Origin: Deltaproteobacteria bacterium
GTDB lineage: Bacteria > Desulfobacterota > Binatia > Binatales > Binataceae
Direction of reading: 5' to 3'
Assembly: GCA_003135855.1 (NCBI GenBank)
Contig: PNBD01000079.1
Coordinates: 92,105-133,304, forward strand
DNA length: 41,200 nt
The notes beneath the pieces were generated by a model. That model worked only from the letters and a program-made list of their open reading frames with translations, was not told the DNA's origin and did no database searches. Of the stretch, positions 1 through 8,489 are shown in pieces; position 1 is the first letter of the stretch; the number at the start of each line of letters is the position of its first letter. The translations under genes were made by a program, and so were the position numbers.

Positions 1-261
1 GGAGAGCCGGAAGCGCTGCTGCTCGACGAGCCCACCAACGGAATGGACGTGCAGGCCGAGCGCGCGATCATGGAGCTGCTCCTCGACCTGCAGCGCGAAC
101 AATCGACGACTATCGTCTTCGTGACTCATCTGCAGAGCGCGATCGAGCACTTTGCGCGGCGGGTGGCGTTGATCACGCACCGCGGCGGGATGCTGATCGG
201 CGACAAGCAAACGATGCTATCGCCCGGGATGTTGGCGCGCGCATACGCGGGAGGGGAATAG
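1..261 (+). CDS. ABC transporter ATP-binding protein, C-terminal fragment (metal-type)
   Basis: The reading frame is open from base 1 and ends at a TAG at 259-261, so only the last 86 residues are in the window. They contain a Walker B and D-loop (LLLDEPTNGMD) and an H-loop histidine (FVTHL), which identify a nucleotide-binding subunit of an ABC transporter. The stop codon is immediately followed by the ATG of an ABC-3 family permease, so this is most likely the ATPase of a ZnuABC/MntABC-type metal importer at the inner face of the membrane. The substrate metal cannot be read from this fragment. The signature motif and Walker A lie outside the window. Confidence 0.88.
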   Translation, partial: GEPEALLLDEPTNGMDVQAERAIMELLLDLQREQSTTIVFVTHLQSAIEHFARRVALITHRGGMLIGDKQTMLSPGMLARAYAGGE

Positions 262-1062
262 ATGGATCTGCTGGCGATTCCCTTCATGCGCCACGTGCTG
301 TTCGCGGGCGTTCTGGTGGCGCTCGGCCTGGCGCCGCTCAGCGTTTACGTGGTGCTGCGGCGAATCGTATTTGTCGGCGCGGCGGTCGCGGAGATCTCGT
401 CGGCGGGAGTGGCGCTGGCGGTCCTGCTGCAATACGAGCCGTTCGCAGTCGCGCTGGTGCTGACGGTGCTGACGTTTCTAGTTCTATCGCGAGTCGCGGA
501 TTCGCCGCGGCTGCCGCTGGAAGCCCTGATCGGGATGCTGTATGCGGGCGGCTCGGCAGCGGCGGTGTTGCTGATCGTCAAAGCGCCGCGCGGCGAGGCC
601 GATATCGTAAACGTCCTGTTCGGAAATATTTTGACCGTGCCGGTGCCTCTGCTGTGGACGATGCTGGTGGCGTTCGCGCTGGTAATCGCAATTCAATATT
701 TCGCCTACAAGGAATTCCTGATCGTCGCGTACGATCCGGACATGGCGCGCGCGCTCGGAATCCGGGTCGATGTGTGGAACACGATTTTCTACGTGACGGC
801 GGGAGTTGCGGTGGCGATCGCGATTCGCGGGGTGGGCGCGCTACTGACGTTCACGATGCTGGTGGCGCCGGGCGCGGCGGCATTGTCGGTCGCGGGAAGT
901 TTGAGCGTCGCGTTTGTAGTCGCGACCAGCCTTGGCCTGACGTGCAGCTTGCTTGGGATATTCGCGTCGTACTGGTTTGATTTTCCGACCGGGCCAACGA
1001 TCGTGGCGTTTCTGGCGCTGGGCTTCGCGGCGAGCTACGGGTGGGGGAGACTGAAGGGATGA
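262..1062 (+). CDS. Metal ABC transporter permease (ABC-3/ZnuB family)
   Basis: A 266-residue, strongly hydrophobic protein with about eight membrane spans, the usual length for the ABC-3 (ZnuB/MntB/TroB) permease family. Recognisable family features are an early segment VYVVLRRIVFVGAAVAEISS, a cytoplasmic loop AYDPDMARALGIRV that contacts the ATPase, and a late segment LTFTMLVAPGAAA. Its ATG directly abuts the stop of the ATPase gene, so the two are translationally coupled. It forms the transmembrane channel of a zinc, manganese or iron importer; the metal is not determined. No binding-protein gene follows, so the periplasmic partner must be encoded upstream or elsewhere. Confidence 0.9.
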   Translation: MDLLAIPFMRHVLFAGVLVALGLAPLSVYVVLRRIVFVGAAVAEISSAGVALAVLLQYEPFAVALVLTVLTFLVLSRVADSPRLPLEALIGMLYAGGSAAAVLLIVKAPRGEADIVNVLFGNILTVPVPLLWTMLVAFALVIAIQYFAYKEFLIVAYDPDMARALGIRVDVWNTIFYVTAGVAVAIAIRGVGALLTFTMLVAPGAAALSVAGSLSVAFVVATSLGLTCSLLGIFASYWFDFPTGPTIVAFLALGFAASYGWGRLKG

Positions 1063-1150
1063 CCTGCCTTAAGTTTATCTACCAACTGATCCGCCCCGCG
1101 AAACTAGTACGACCGGGAGTTGAAGTCCTTACCCGCCAATAGGCCTGAAA

Positions 1151-1178
1151 CGGTACCAACAGTCAAGAGCTGGTACCG
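1151..1178. promoter_or_regulatory. GTAC-type inverted repeat, site 1
   Basis: Perfect 8-bp inverted repeat CGGTACCA, 12-bp spacer, TGGTACCG; the half-sites start exactly 20 bp apart. The same geometry recurs seven more times in intergenic DNA of this window. This copy is unusual because it lies in a convergent gap, after the permease gene and beyond the 3' end of the selenoprotein gene, so no start codon is nearby on either strand. Confidence 0.6.
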
Positions 1179-1226
1179 CGTCGCAGAGCCGCGCGGTTGA
1201 ACACGATTATCGACGCGGCGTGTTCT

Positions 1227-2021
1227 TCAAGCGCGCGCGTAACCGGCACCGAGATTCAGCCCGAATTCCTCTCCCCACTCGCAGGGCAGGTCGATCAGCG
1301 TGCCGCCTTCGGTCACGGAGCCGAGAATGTGGAGCGCCTCGAGCAGGATTCGGCGCTGTGTCACTTTGTCAAACGGATGCCCGAACGGATTGCCCATCGG
1401 AAAATTCACGAACGCCGTGCGCGGCGCTCTAACCTGCGAGCTCAAATCGCGGCCGGTCGAGACGAGCACGGTTGAAACTCCGGCCTCTTCGATCGCGCGC
1501 GCTGCCAGACCAACGGTCTGGTGATCCAGCGGTCAGCCGGGGACCATCACCACCGCATCGACCGCCTCATCCGCGAGCCGCCGGGCAAGCGCCGGAGCGG
1601 CCTGTGTCATCACCGCGGTCCGGATGTAAGTTCTGCCCATGAAGCCGCTGTAGTGATGCGGCGCGACGGAGCCGACGACGCCCTCAGCGGCAAGCTCGCG
1701 CAGGCGGTCGAGCGGAAAGATGCAATTGATGTCGCGATCGGCGTCGCCATGGTTGTAGTAGTCGTCGTGAATCTGAAAATGCGCGGAGGCAGTCTCAGCC
1801 GGAATCGCGTCGACGCGCAGATCGTTGCGCGCCAGCGGGTCGAACGGCGGCGCATCCTTGCGTGACACCCCGCCCGAGGTCAACAGCGCGACCCGGCATT
1901 GGTTAAGCGGCTTTCGCAGCGGCGTCAGCGGCGCGGTTTCATACACCGACCACTGGTACGGCGGAAATCCCCGGCTTCGGTAAAACGCGTTCAGGCGGTC
2001 AACATAGGCAATCGGTTTCAT
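1227..2021 (-). CDS. GrdB/PrdB-like glycine/betaine/proline reductase family selenoprotein (Sec163)
   Basis: Read on the minus strand from the ATG at 2021 (GGAGG 9 nt upstream) the frame is open to 1227 except for one in-frame TGA at 1533-1535. Taken as selenocysteine this gives 264 residues. The segments before (GSVAPHHYSGFMGR, DEAVDAVVMVPG) and after (HQTVGLAARAIEEAGVSTV) the UGA are both conserved parts of the glycine/sarcosine/betaine/D-proline reductase selenoprotein B family, where Sec or Cys occupies this place. A perfect 7-bp hairpin begins 11 nt after the UGA. Residues after Sec163 read PLDH, so there is no UxxC pair. The family attacks C-N bonds or acts as a thiol/selenol redox protein; the actual substrate is unknown. 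A GTAC-type operator lies 66 bp upstream of the start. The longer upstream reading frame lacks a ribosome site. Confidence 0.85.
1505..1535 (-). promoter_or_regulatory. Bacterial SECIS element with recoded UGA (GrdB-like gene)
   Basis: On the minus strand the UGA (1533-1535) is followed by 11 nt and then CCAGACC-GTT-GGTCTGG (1521 to 1505), a perfect 7-bp stem with a GUU loop. The 11-nt gap and 17-nt stem-loop match the minimal SECIS known from E. coli formate dehydrogenase mRNA, where G and U in the loop contact SelB. This supports recoding rather than termination. Confidence 0.82.
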
Positions 2022-2087
2022 TTCTGAAAACCTCCGGCGGTTAATCCGTGGCGCTTCTCGTAAACCATTGCAAAGAGCGCGGGCGCG

Positions 2088-2115
2088 GGGTACTGATCGC
2101 CTTTGAGCAGTACCC
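2088..2115. promoter_or_regulatory. GTAC-type inverted repeat, site 2
   Basis: GGGTACTG, 12-bp spacer, CAGTACCC: a perfect 8-bp inverted repeat with half-sites 20 bp apart. It sits in the divergent gap between the selenoprotein gene (66 bp to its ATG) and the methyltransferase gene (195 bp to its ATG), as expected for an operator controlling one or both. Both arms carry compensating changes relative to the consensus, which argues for selection on the symmetry. Confidence 0.72.
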
Positions 2116-2310
2116 CGGCGGCAGGAGGGGATATTAACCCGAATCGCGCGGACTTTCAAAGCGCTCCCGGTGCCCACGGACTGCGAAGGTGTGTCATTCA
2201 GGCAACGAGTTACCTAGGCATCTGGAATTGCCAGCCGCAAAGGCGGATGAATGACTCGTCCGAGTGCGCCGACCAGCTTCCGTTCCCGTGCGCGCCGTGG
2301 AGGTGACAAG

Positions 2311-3381
2311 ATGGCTTCGATTGCGCTGGACCGCGAGAAGACTGCCGCTCTGACCCGCCAGGTGGGCGTTGACTTTGGCGCCGCCTTGACGGTCGCGCTG
2401 GCATATATCGGTGACCGTCTGGGCATCTTCAAGCTGATGGCCTCCGGACCGCCGATGACCTCGTCGCAGATCGCCGGGCGCGCCGGACTTAACGAGCGCT
2501 ACATCCGCGAGTGGGCTGCAACCATGGCTGCAGCGGGATATCTGGACTACAACCCAGTCGACGCAACCTTCAGGCTGACCCCCGAGCAGGCGGGAGTGTT
2601 GGCGAATGAGGGCAATACGTTCTTCATGGGCGGAGCGTTTCAGTACGCGGTTGCCTGCTATCGGCAGATCCCGAAGCTGACCGAGGCTTTCAACCACGGC
2701 GGCGGCGTTCCATTCACGGACTTCGGACCCGAAATTGTCGAAGCGATCGAGCGGCTCTTCCGCGCCGGCTACGAAACCTGGGTAGCGCAGGAGTGGATTC
2801 CGGCGGTGCCGGACATTCATCAACGGCTCACCGCCGGAGCCGAGGTGGCGGAGGTCGGCTGTGGCGCCGGGCAGTGCCTGATTCCGGTGGCGATCGCGTC
2901 TCCGAAATCCCGCTTCCACGGTTATGACGTCGACGCCACGTCAATCGAAAGGGCGCGGGAAAAAGCGCAACGCGCCGGAGTCGCGGACCGGGTCAACTTC
3001 GAGCAAGTTGCCGGCGAGGATCTTCCCGTGCGCGACCGCTTCGATCTCGCGATGGCATTCAACTGCATCCATGATATGGCGCGGCCGCGGCAGGTATTGG
3101 CGAGCGTTTGCCGGACCCTGAAACCGACCGGCGCCTTCCTATGGTCGGAAGCCAACGCCTCGGAGCGGCTGGAAGACAACCTCAATCCGCAGGGTCGTAC
3201 GTTGTATGGGGCCAGCGCGATGCATTGTATGACCGTCTCGCTGGCGCAAGGCGGCGAGGGGCTCGGTGTGGTGATTGGCAAGGAGCAAGCGCGGCAGATG
3301 GCGCGCGGGGCCGGCTTCCGCAGCTTCGCCGAATTGCCGGTGAAAAATCCTTATCATCGGATCTTCGTAGCGCGGAGATAG
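2311..3381 (+). CDS. Class I SAM-dependent methyltransferase with N-terminal winged helix (Rv2258c-like)
   Basis: 356 residues from the ATG at 2311, chosen because GGAGG lies 7 nt upstream; the frame extends further 5' without a ribosome site. Residues about 25-95 form a winged-helix dimerisation domain (SQIAGRAGLNERYIREW), and residues 181-188 are the glycine-rich SAM-binding motif I (EVGCGAGQ), followed by the acidic strand-2 end (FHGYDVD). A late segment MHCMTVSLAQGGEGLG is shared with the paralogue at 31719-32783; the two align end to end. The family methylates small molecules, with unknown substrate here. It stands alone between two GTAC-type operators. Confidence 0.86.
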   Translation: MASIALDREKTAALTRQVGVDFGAALTVALAYIGDRLGIFKLMASGPPMTSSQIAGRAGLNERYIREWAATMAAAGYLDYNPVDATFRLTPEQAGVLANEGNTFFMGGAFQYAVACYRQIPKLTEAFNHGGGVPFTDFGPEIVEAIERLFRAGYETWVAQEWIPAVPDIHQRLTAGAEVAEVGCGAGQCLIPVAIASPKSRFHGYDVDATSIERAREKAQRAGVADRVNFEQVAGEDLPVRDRFDLAMAFNCIHDMARPRQVLASVCRTLKPTGAFLWSEANASERLEDNLNPQGRTLYGASAMHCMTVSLAQGGEGLGVVIGKEQARQMARGAGFRSFAELPVKNPYHRIFVARR

Positions 3382-3488
3382 CAAGTCATACCCGGAACCG
3401 CCGGCGCGGGTCGCCGGCAACCGCTTCCCGGGAGGTCGCGCACATTCGATTGAATCATACAGCCGGCACCATCTGAGCAAGCATCCTC

Positions 3489-3516
3489 CGGTACCAGCAA
3501 TTTCGGACTGGTACCG
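3489..3516. promoter_or_regulatory. GTAC-type inverted repeat, site 3
   Basis: CGGTACCA, 12-bp spacer, TGGTACCG: perfect 8-bp inverted repeat, half-sites 20 bp apart. It lies 115 bp upstream of the SDR start, the first gene of a long plus-strand operon. A TTGACA (3522-3527) follows directly and could be a -35 box, which would place the site just upstream of the polymerase; no convincing -10 is seen. Confidence 0.72.
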
Positions 3517-3631
3517 CCGCTTTGACATCATGATCGGCGCCGTGGTAATCGCAGTTAGTCAGGCTGCTTAATCAGGGTGGCTATAAAACCGCCGCGCGGC
3601 GGCGAACATTCGTCAAGGCACGAGCAAGTCG

Positions 3632-4546
3632 ATGATTTCACTGAAAGACAAAGTAGCCGTCGTCACCGGAGCGGGCCGCGGAATCGGACGCGGTATTGCC
3701 ATATTGCTCGCGAACCATGGCGCAAAAGTGGTTGTCAATGATCTCGGCTCCGCTGCGGACGGGCAAGGCGCCGACCAAAGCGTGGCCGAGCAGGTCGCGC
3801 AAGAGATCCGGAAAGCGGGCGGCGAGGCGGTGTCGAATCAGGATTCCGTCGCAAGTATGGAAGGGGGCGCGAACATCGTCGGCGCGGCGCTCAAGACCTT
3901 TGGCCGCATCGATATCCTCGTCAACAATGCCGGCATCCTCCGCGATCGAATGGTCTTCAACATGAGTGAAGATGAATGGGACGGGGTCATCAATACGCAT
4001 CTCAAGGGCGCGTTCGCCTGCACCCGCGCCGCTACCCCTCGCATGCGCGAACAGAAGAGCGGACGGATCGTTAATATGACCTCCACTTCGGGTCTGGTGG
4101 GGAATATCGGGCAGGCCAACTACGCCGCGGCGAAAATGGGAATTGTCGGACTGACCCGTGGAACTGCGCTCGACATGGCGCGCTACAACGTGACCGCAAA
4201 CTGCATCGCGCCGACTGCGTGGACCCGCCTCATCGGGACGATTCCGGGCGCCGAAGACCCGAACAACGAGCGCCTCAAGCGGATTAAGCAGATGTCGCCC
4301 GACCTGATCGCGCCGCTGGTGGTGTTCCTCGCCTCCGAGGAGTCGCAGGGAGTGTCGGGCCAGATCTTCGGGGTTCGCGGCAAGGAAATCATGGTCTTTT
4401 CGCAGCCGCGGCCGATTCGAACGATCGCTGACGTAGAAGGGTGGACGCCCGAAAAGGTTGCGGCGATGTTTAACAGCTCGCTCGGCGCTGCTCTGACCAA
4501 GCTCGAAACTACCGGTCAGGCGTTCGCCTATGAACCGATCGTCTGA
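3632..4546 (+). CDS. SDR family oxidoreductase, (3R)-hydroxyacyl-CoA dehydrogenase-like
   Basis: 304 residues. The Rossmann motif TGAGRGIG is at 12-19, NNAG at 98-101, and the catalytic set is Ser151, Tyr164 and Lys168 (YAAAK), so the active site is intact. The segment NNAGILRDRMVFNMSEDEW is typical of the dehydrogenase unit of peroxisomal multifunctional enzyme type 2 and its bacterial relatives, which oxidise (3R)-hydroxyacyl-CoA with NAD. The protein is about 50 residues longer than a minimal SDR, with a C-terminal extension after residue 250 also typical of that subgroup. It is the first gene of an operon with acyl-CoA dehydrogenase, diiron, SCP2 and CoA-transferase genes, which fits a beta-oxidation-like step. 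Confidence 0.9.
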   Translation: MISLKDKVAVVTGAGRGIGRGIAILLANHGAKVVVNDLGSAADGQGADQSVAEQVAQEIRKAGGEAVSNQDSVASMEGGANIVGAALKTFGRIDILVNNAGILRDRMVFNMSEDEWDGVINTHLKGAFACTRAATPRMREQKSGRIVNMTSTSGLVGNIGQANYAAAKMGIVGLTRGTALDMARYNVTANCIAPTAWTRLIGTIPGAEDPNNERLKRIKQMSPDLIAPLVVFLASEESQGVSGQIFGVRGKEIMVFSQPRPIRTIADVEGWTPEKVAAMFNSSLGAALTKLETTGQAFAYEPIV

Positions 4547-4578
4547 CGGATAGCGTCGCGGTCTGAACCGAGGGTCCA

Positions 4579-5794
4579 ATGGAACTTCCGCTCAGTCCCG
4601 AAGCCCGCGAGGCGCTCGCGCAGGTGGAACGCGTCGCACACGAAGTGGTCGGGCCCGAAGCCGCCCGCTGCGACCGGGAGAACAGCTTCCCTCACGCTGC
4701 GTTCGAGGCGCTCAGGCGCGACGGACTATTGGCGATGGCGGTGCCTAAGGAGTTTGGCGGAATGGGCTTGGGGCTCGATGGCGATCCGCTCGCCTGGACG
4801 TTGGCCCTGGAACTTCTGGCGCGTGCGGACTGCTCGACCTCGCAGACTTTTCAGATCACCGGCCGCTGCCTGACCTATTTCGCGGAGATGGGGACCGAGG
4901 CGCAGCAGCGCAAGTATTTCGCCGAGGCGCTGGAACACGGAAAGCTATTCTGCTCAGCCGGTTCCGAACCGTCCTTTCACACCACCGCCCGCGCGGAACG
5001 GCGGATGCCGATCACGACGATCGCGCGCAAGACCCGCGGCGGATATCAGCTGGACGGCCGCAAACACTTCAACTCGCTGGCCGGCGTCGCCGACTGGTAC
5101 GTGATCTTCGCCAATCTCGAGGGCGTGGACGATCCACTGCGCAGCCTCACGCTGTTCGTGGTGGCCAAGGACAATCCGGGGCTCCAGATCGAAAATGAAT
5201 TGGGACGCGATGGGGATGCGCGCGACGGCGACCAACGGGTTGCTGCTTGATCGCTGCCGGGTGAGCGACGAAGACATTCTTGGTGAGCCGGGAGGATATT
5301 TCCGCTCGGTGATCAACCACGCCTATTTCATCGCGTTCGCGGCGAATTATCTCGGCGGGGCGCAGGCCGCCTACGACTGGTCCGCGGCCTACGTGGCCGA
5401 AAAGGTCGCAGGCGCTGAAGACCCGCTGATGCAGTATCACTTCGGGCAGGTCGATACGGCGATTGAGGCCGCGCGCATGGTCCTGTACGACGCTGCGGTT
5501 TTGTGGCGGCGCTGGCTCGAACACGGACGCCGCGAGCAGGATCTAAAACCCGCATATCTCGCGTCGCATCGGGCGAAAATCCTGTGCGCGCGGGCCGCCC
5601 TGCTCGCGACGGATACGGCACTCGAAAGCTGCGGCGGCCGCGCTACGCTGAAGTCGTGTCCTCTGGAAAGAATCCATCGCGACGTGCGCACTTACACGGT
5701 GGCGCCGCCGGTGATCGATCGCAGCCTTGAACTTCTGGGACGCAACAAGCTCACGAACCCGCAGCGGGCCGAGACCGAATGGACGTTGCATTAA
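4579..5794 (+). pseudogene. Acyl-CoA dehydrogenase (type-2 C-terminal domain), single frameshift
   Basis: Two overlapping frames together make one full-length protein of about 400 residues. The first (4579-5250) carries the N-terminal and middle domains (PKEFGGMG, SAGSEPS); the second picks up near 5195 with WDAMGMRATAT and runs to 5794. Homologues have this sequence without interruption (compare NSMGMRATAT in the gene at 28623), so one base has been gained or lost near 5195-5210. The C-terminal domain is of the type shared with DszC-like flavin monooxygenases, but the usual HDPVD motif has become APPVI. The gene is inactive unless the shift is a sequencing error. It sits 32 nt after the SDR gene. 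Confidence 0.85.
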
Positions 5795-5849
5795 CCGACC
5801 GGAACTTTAGCCCGCAGCTCGACTGGATAGTGTGGAGGTGAATGGCGTT

Positions 5850-6941
5850 ATGGCAGTGGACAGCAATACCCTTGAAATGTTGCGCAGCGACACCGGGCCG
5901 GCCTTGGATTTGAGTTGGCTTGAGGGCGTCGAACTTACCGATCGCATCGCGCCAAGCAAGCGGGGTTTGATCCTCAGCGATATCGCTGCGGCGCGGGCCG
6001 ATACCGCCCCCGAGCATAGCGAGAATCTCTCATTGCGACCGCGGGGTACGCGTCAGATTCTCAATGCGACGCGGGTCGCGATGCGGCTGCGCGACAAGGC
6101 CGATACCTGGGCCGAGAACTGCGCGCTGCTATACGAGGAAGCACTGGCGCGGCAATGGAGTTCGGCGACGGATATTCCGTGGGAGACGCTCAAGCCGCTG
6201 CCCGACGATCTTGAGTTGGCGATGTGCCAGCTATGCACTCATCTGTGCGAAGTCGAGTTCACCGCCGCCGACGTGCCGGGGCAGTGGATTCCGGCCATCA
6301 GCCCCGACCACTTCGAGGTGAAGTTGTTCCTCGCCACGCAGGCTATGGACGAGGCGCGCCACCTCGAAGTCTTTCGCAAGCGCGCCCTTGCCAACGGCGG
6401 CGGCCTGATGCGCCAGTCGGCGGACTCGGCCGCGAGCGCGCTGCGCTCAATCATGGACGCGTCGGATTTCACCGAGATGTCGGTCATCACGCACGTCGTC
6501 GGCGAGGGTCAGGTGCTGACGATGTTCCGGATGGGAGAATTTGTGGGTTTGTCGGAAGCGGAGAAAAAAATCTTTCGCCTGGTCGCGCAGGATGAGTCGC
6601 GCCACGTGGCGTTCGGCGTGATGCATTTGAAATACATCGCGGAGCATCAGCCGTGGCGGCGCGAAGAGATTCATTCGTATCTCGACCGGGCCGAACCGTC
6701 ATTGGTCATGCACAAGGGCGGGAGGATTTTCGGCACCGCTTTCACTGAGCGGCTGGAGCCGCTGATCATGCTGCTGGGCGGAGGGCGCGACCACTTGAAC
6801 GAGGGCATGACGAGTATCGAGGAAATTACGCGCCGGATGGTGAATGAATACATGCAGCGACTGTCAGTTGCGGGTTTCGGCGACCGGCGCGGACGATGCA
6901 TCCCGGCGATCGAGCCCTATCTCGAGCCGACGCGGTCCTGA
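5850..6941 (+). CDS. Ferritin-like diiron protein (R2/AurF-like fold), catalytic-type member of a pair
   Basis: 363 residues from the ATG at 5850; GGAGG lies 11 nt upstream, and an upstream in-frame GTG overlaps that ribosome site. Two ExxH iron motifs are visible, DEARH (Glu168, His171) and DESRH (Glu249, His252), with a further carboxylate at Glu209 (FTEMS) and a candidate first ligand in CEVEF (134-136). This is the ligand set of carboxylate-bridged diiron proteins such as ribonucleotide reductase R2-like oxidases and AurF. The segment ATDIPW precedes the core. It probably activates O2 for oxidation of a bound substrate; substrate unknown. The next gene, 13 nt downstream, is a paralogue that has lost these ligands. 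Confidence 0.8.
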   Translation: MAVDSNTLEMLRSDTGPALDLSWLEGVELTDRIAPSKRGLILSDIAAARADTAPEHSENLSLRPRGTRQILNATRVAMRLRDKADTWAENCALLYEEALARQWSSATDIPWETLKPLPDDLELAMCQLCTHLCEVEFTAADVPGQWIPAISPDHFEVKLFLATQAMDEARHLEVFRKRALANGGGLMRQSADSAASALRSIMDASDFTEMSVITHVVGEGQVLTMFRMGEFVGLSEAEKKIFRLVAQDESRHVAFGVMHLKYIAEHQPWRREEIHSYLDRAEPSLVMHKGGRIFGTAFTERLEPLIMLLGGGRDHLNEGMTSIEEITRRMVNEYMQRLSVAGFGDRRGRCIPAIEPYLEPTRS

Positions 6942-6954
6942 GGATTTGAAAACG

Positions 6955-8007
6955 ATGGCTGCGGCGCAACAACAAAAGCATCCGCCCCGGTTCTCCACCG
7001 AAAACAATCTGGGGCTCGATCTGACCTGGATGAACGCGGTCTCCCAGTGGGGCACCCGTGCGCGTCCGACCGAGAACGGCTTAACCCTCGGCGCGATCAA
7101 CCTTGGAGTGTACGGGGAAATACCTGAGGTCTACGCAAACGACAGCGAGATGGCTCGTGGGTCGATACCGCGTCCGGGCGCAATTGGTGTTGGGAACCCG
7201 GTGCGGGAGAAAGCCGAGGTGTGGACCGACGACGTTCCCGACTTGTACGAGGAAAGTATCCGGCGTCGATGGAGGCCCTCGCTCGATATTCCGTGGGAGA
7301 CTATCGCGCCGCTTTCGCCCGAGCTTGAACTCGCGACGGCGCAGTTCGTCACCGTGCTCAGCGAAAACGCGCTCGTGTGCCTCGACGTGATCGCGCGCTG
7401 GCTGCGCGAGATCAGTTACGGATTCCACGAAGTGAAGCTCCTGATGGCGGTGCAGGAGTTCGAGGCCGGGCGCCATTTCGAGGCGTTTCGCAAGCGCGCG
7501 GTCGTCAATGGCGGGAGGCTCGGCTTCGAATCTTCTGGAAAATTCCTGCGTCTGCTATGCGACTCGAAAACTTTCAACGAAACCTCGATGCTGCTGCACA
7601 TCACTCACGCAAGTTTCGCGCGCACGTTGTACAACGCCGGAGCGAAATTCTCTTCGAGCGAAGGCGATCGCACGCTGTTTACTCTTTGCGCGGCAGATAT
7701 GGAGCGATGGTTGGCCTACGGCACCGTGCGGCTGCGCGGGATGCTGGAAAACAAACCCGATCGCCGCGAACAGGTGCACTCATACCTTCTTCGCGGCGAG
7801 ATCGCGCTCACCGAGGATTGGCATCGCGATACGCCGTTTCGCGAGGCGTTGGCCGTCCTGCTTGGCGGCGGACTCGCAGGCGTCGGGGAAGGGCCGAAGC
7901 GGGTCGGCGAGTTGCGCAGTCGGCAGGTGGACGATTACCTCGAGCAGCTTGACCAAGCCAGCCTACCTGAGCGGCGCGAGCGGATTTTTCCCGGGCTCAG
8001 GACGTGA
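6955..8007 (+). CDS. Paralogue of the diiron protein lacking iron ligands (pseudoenzyme subunit?)
   Basis: 350 residues from the ATG at 6955 (GAGGA upstream). It aligns along its length with the preceding protein, sharing DIPWET, HEVKL, FRKRA and VHSYL-type segments. At the iron site, however, DEARH is replaced by EAGRH, so the ligand Glu becomes Ala171 while His174 stays. DESRH becomes DMERW, so Glu becomes Met249 and His becomes Trp252. Glu209 is kept. It therefore should not bind a normal diiron centre. The frame is intact and the gene lies between intact neighbours at 13 and 2 nt spacing, so it looks maintained. A structural partner of the catalytic paralogue is the simplest reading. Confidence 0.78.
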   Translation: MAAAQQQKHPPRFSTENNLGLDLTWMNAVSQWGTRARPTENGLTLGAINLGVYGEIPEVYANDSEMARGSIPRPGAIGVGNPVREKAEVWTDDVPDLYEESIRRRWRPSLDIPWETIAPLSPELELATAQFVTVLSENALVCLDVIARWLREISYGFHEVKLLMAVQEFEAGRHFEAFRKRAVVNGGRLGFESSGKFLRLLCDSKTFNETSMLLHITHASFARTLYNAGAKFSSSEGDRTLFTLCAADMERWLAYGTVRLRGMLENKPDRREQVHSYLLRGEIALTEDWHRDTPFREALAVLLGGGLAGVGEGPKRVGELRSRQVDDYLEQLDQASLPERRERIFPGLRT

Positions 8008-8009
8008 TC

Positions 8010-8489
8010 ATGGCGGTATTTCCCTCGGTTGAATGGTTCGAGGCGTTGCGCAACTTGGTGAACAACGATCCGTCGTACACGCACATCGGCACCTGCGATG
8101 CGGTGGTTGGGATCCGCATATCCGACCTCCACAGGTGCTATCTCGTTACCTTCGAGGTCTTCGAGTGCACGGGAGTCCGCGAAATAACTCCGCAGGAACT
8201 TGCTAACGCGGATTTCTGGCTCGAAATGGACTACGCGGGCTGGCGTGACATGATCGAAAACATCCACGCGACCAACGGCCATCCCGATAGCCGCCATTCG
8301 CTGAACACGCTGAACTATGCGCTTGCACAGCCGTTTGCACGCGGCACGGACGGGCTCAAGCTGGATTTGTTCTACCGCTTTAACCAGAGCTTCCAGCATT
8401 TTTTCAATAGCGCGGCGAAAATCGAAACGGTCTTCGCTGAAAAAGGGAATGCCACAGGTGAACGATCAGCCGCCATTCCGGATCGTTGA
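8010..8489 (+). CDS. SCP2-like sterol/lipid-binding domain protein
   Basis: 159 residues beginning at the ATG 2 nt after the previous stop. The pattern of a short N-terminal helix (VEWFEALRNLVNNDP), an alternating strand region (THIGTCDAVVGIRI, CYLVTFEVFE) and a later ADFWLEMDYAGWRDMIENI segment resembles the SCP2 fold, a small hydrophobic pocket protein that binds lipids or acyl-CoAs. No catalytic residues are expected. Its 3' end overlaps the start of the CoA-transferase gene by about 40 nt, consistent with an operon. It may present a hydrophobic substrate to the diiron or acyl-CoA enzymes of the cluster; that role is inferred from position only. Confidence 0.65.
   Translation: MAVFPSVEWFEALRNLVNNDPSYTHIGTCDAVVGIRISDLHRCYLVTFEVFECTGVREITPQELANADFWLEMDYAGWRDMIENIHATNGHPDSRHSLNTLNYALAQPFARGTDGLKLDLFYRFNQSFQHFFNSAAKIETVFAEKGNATGERSAAIPDR

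Noticed and set aside
5248-5250. TGA at the end of the first acyl-CoA dehydrogenase frame as a fourth selenocysteine codon
   Set aside because: The homologous sequence continues in a different frame from about 5195, before the TGA, so this is a frameshift and not recoding.
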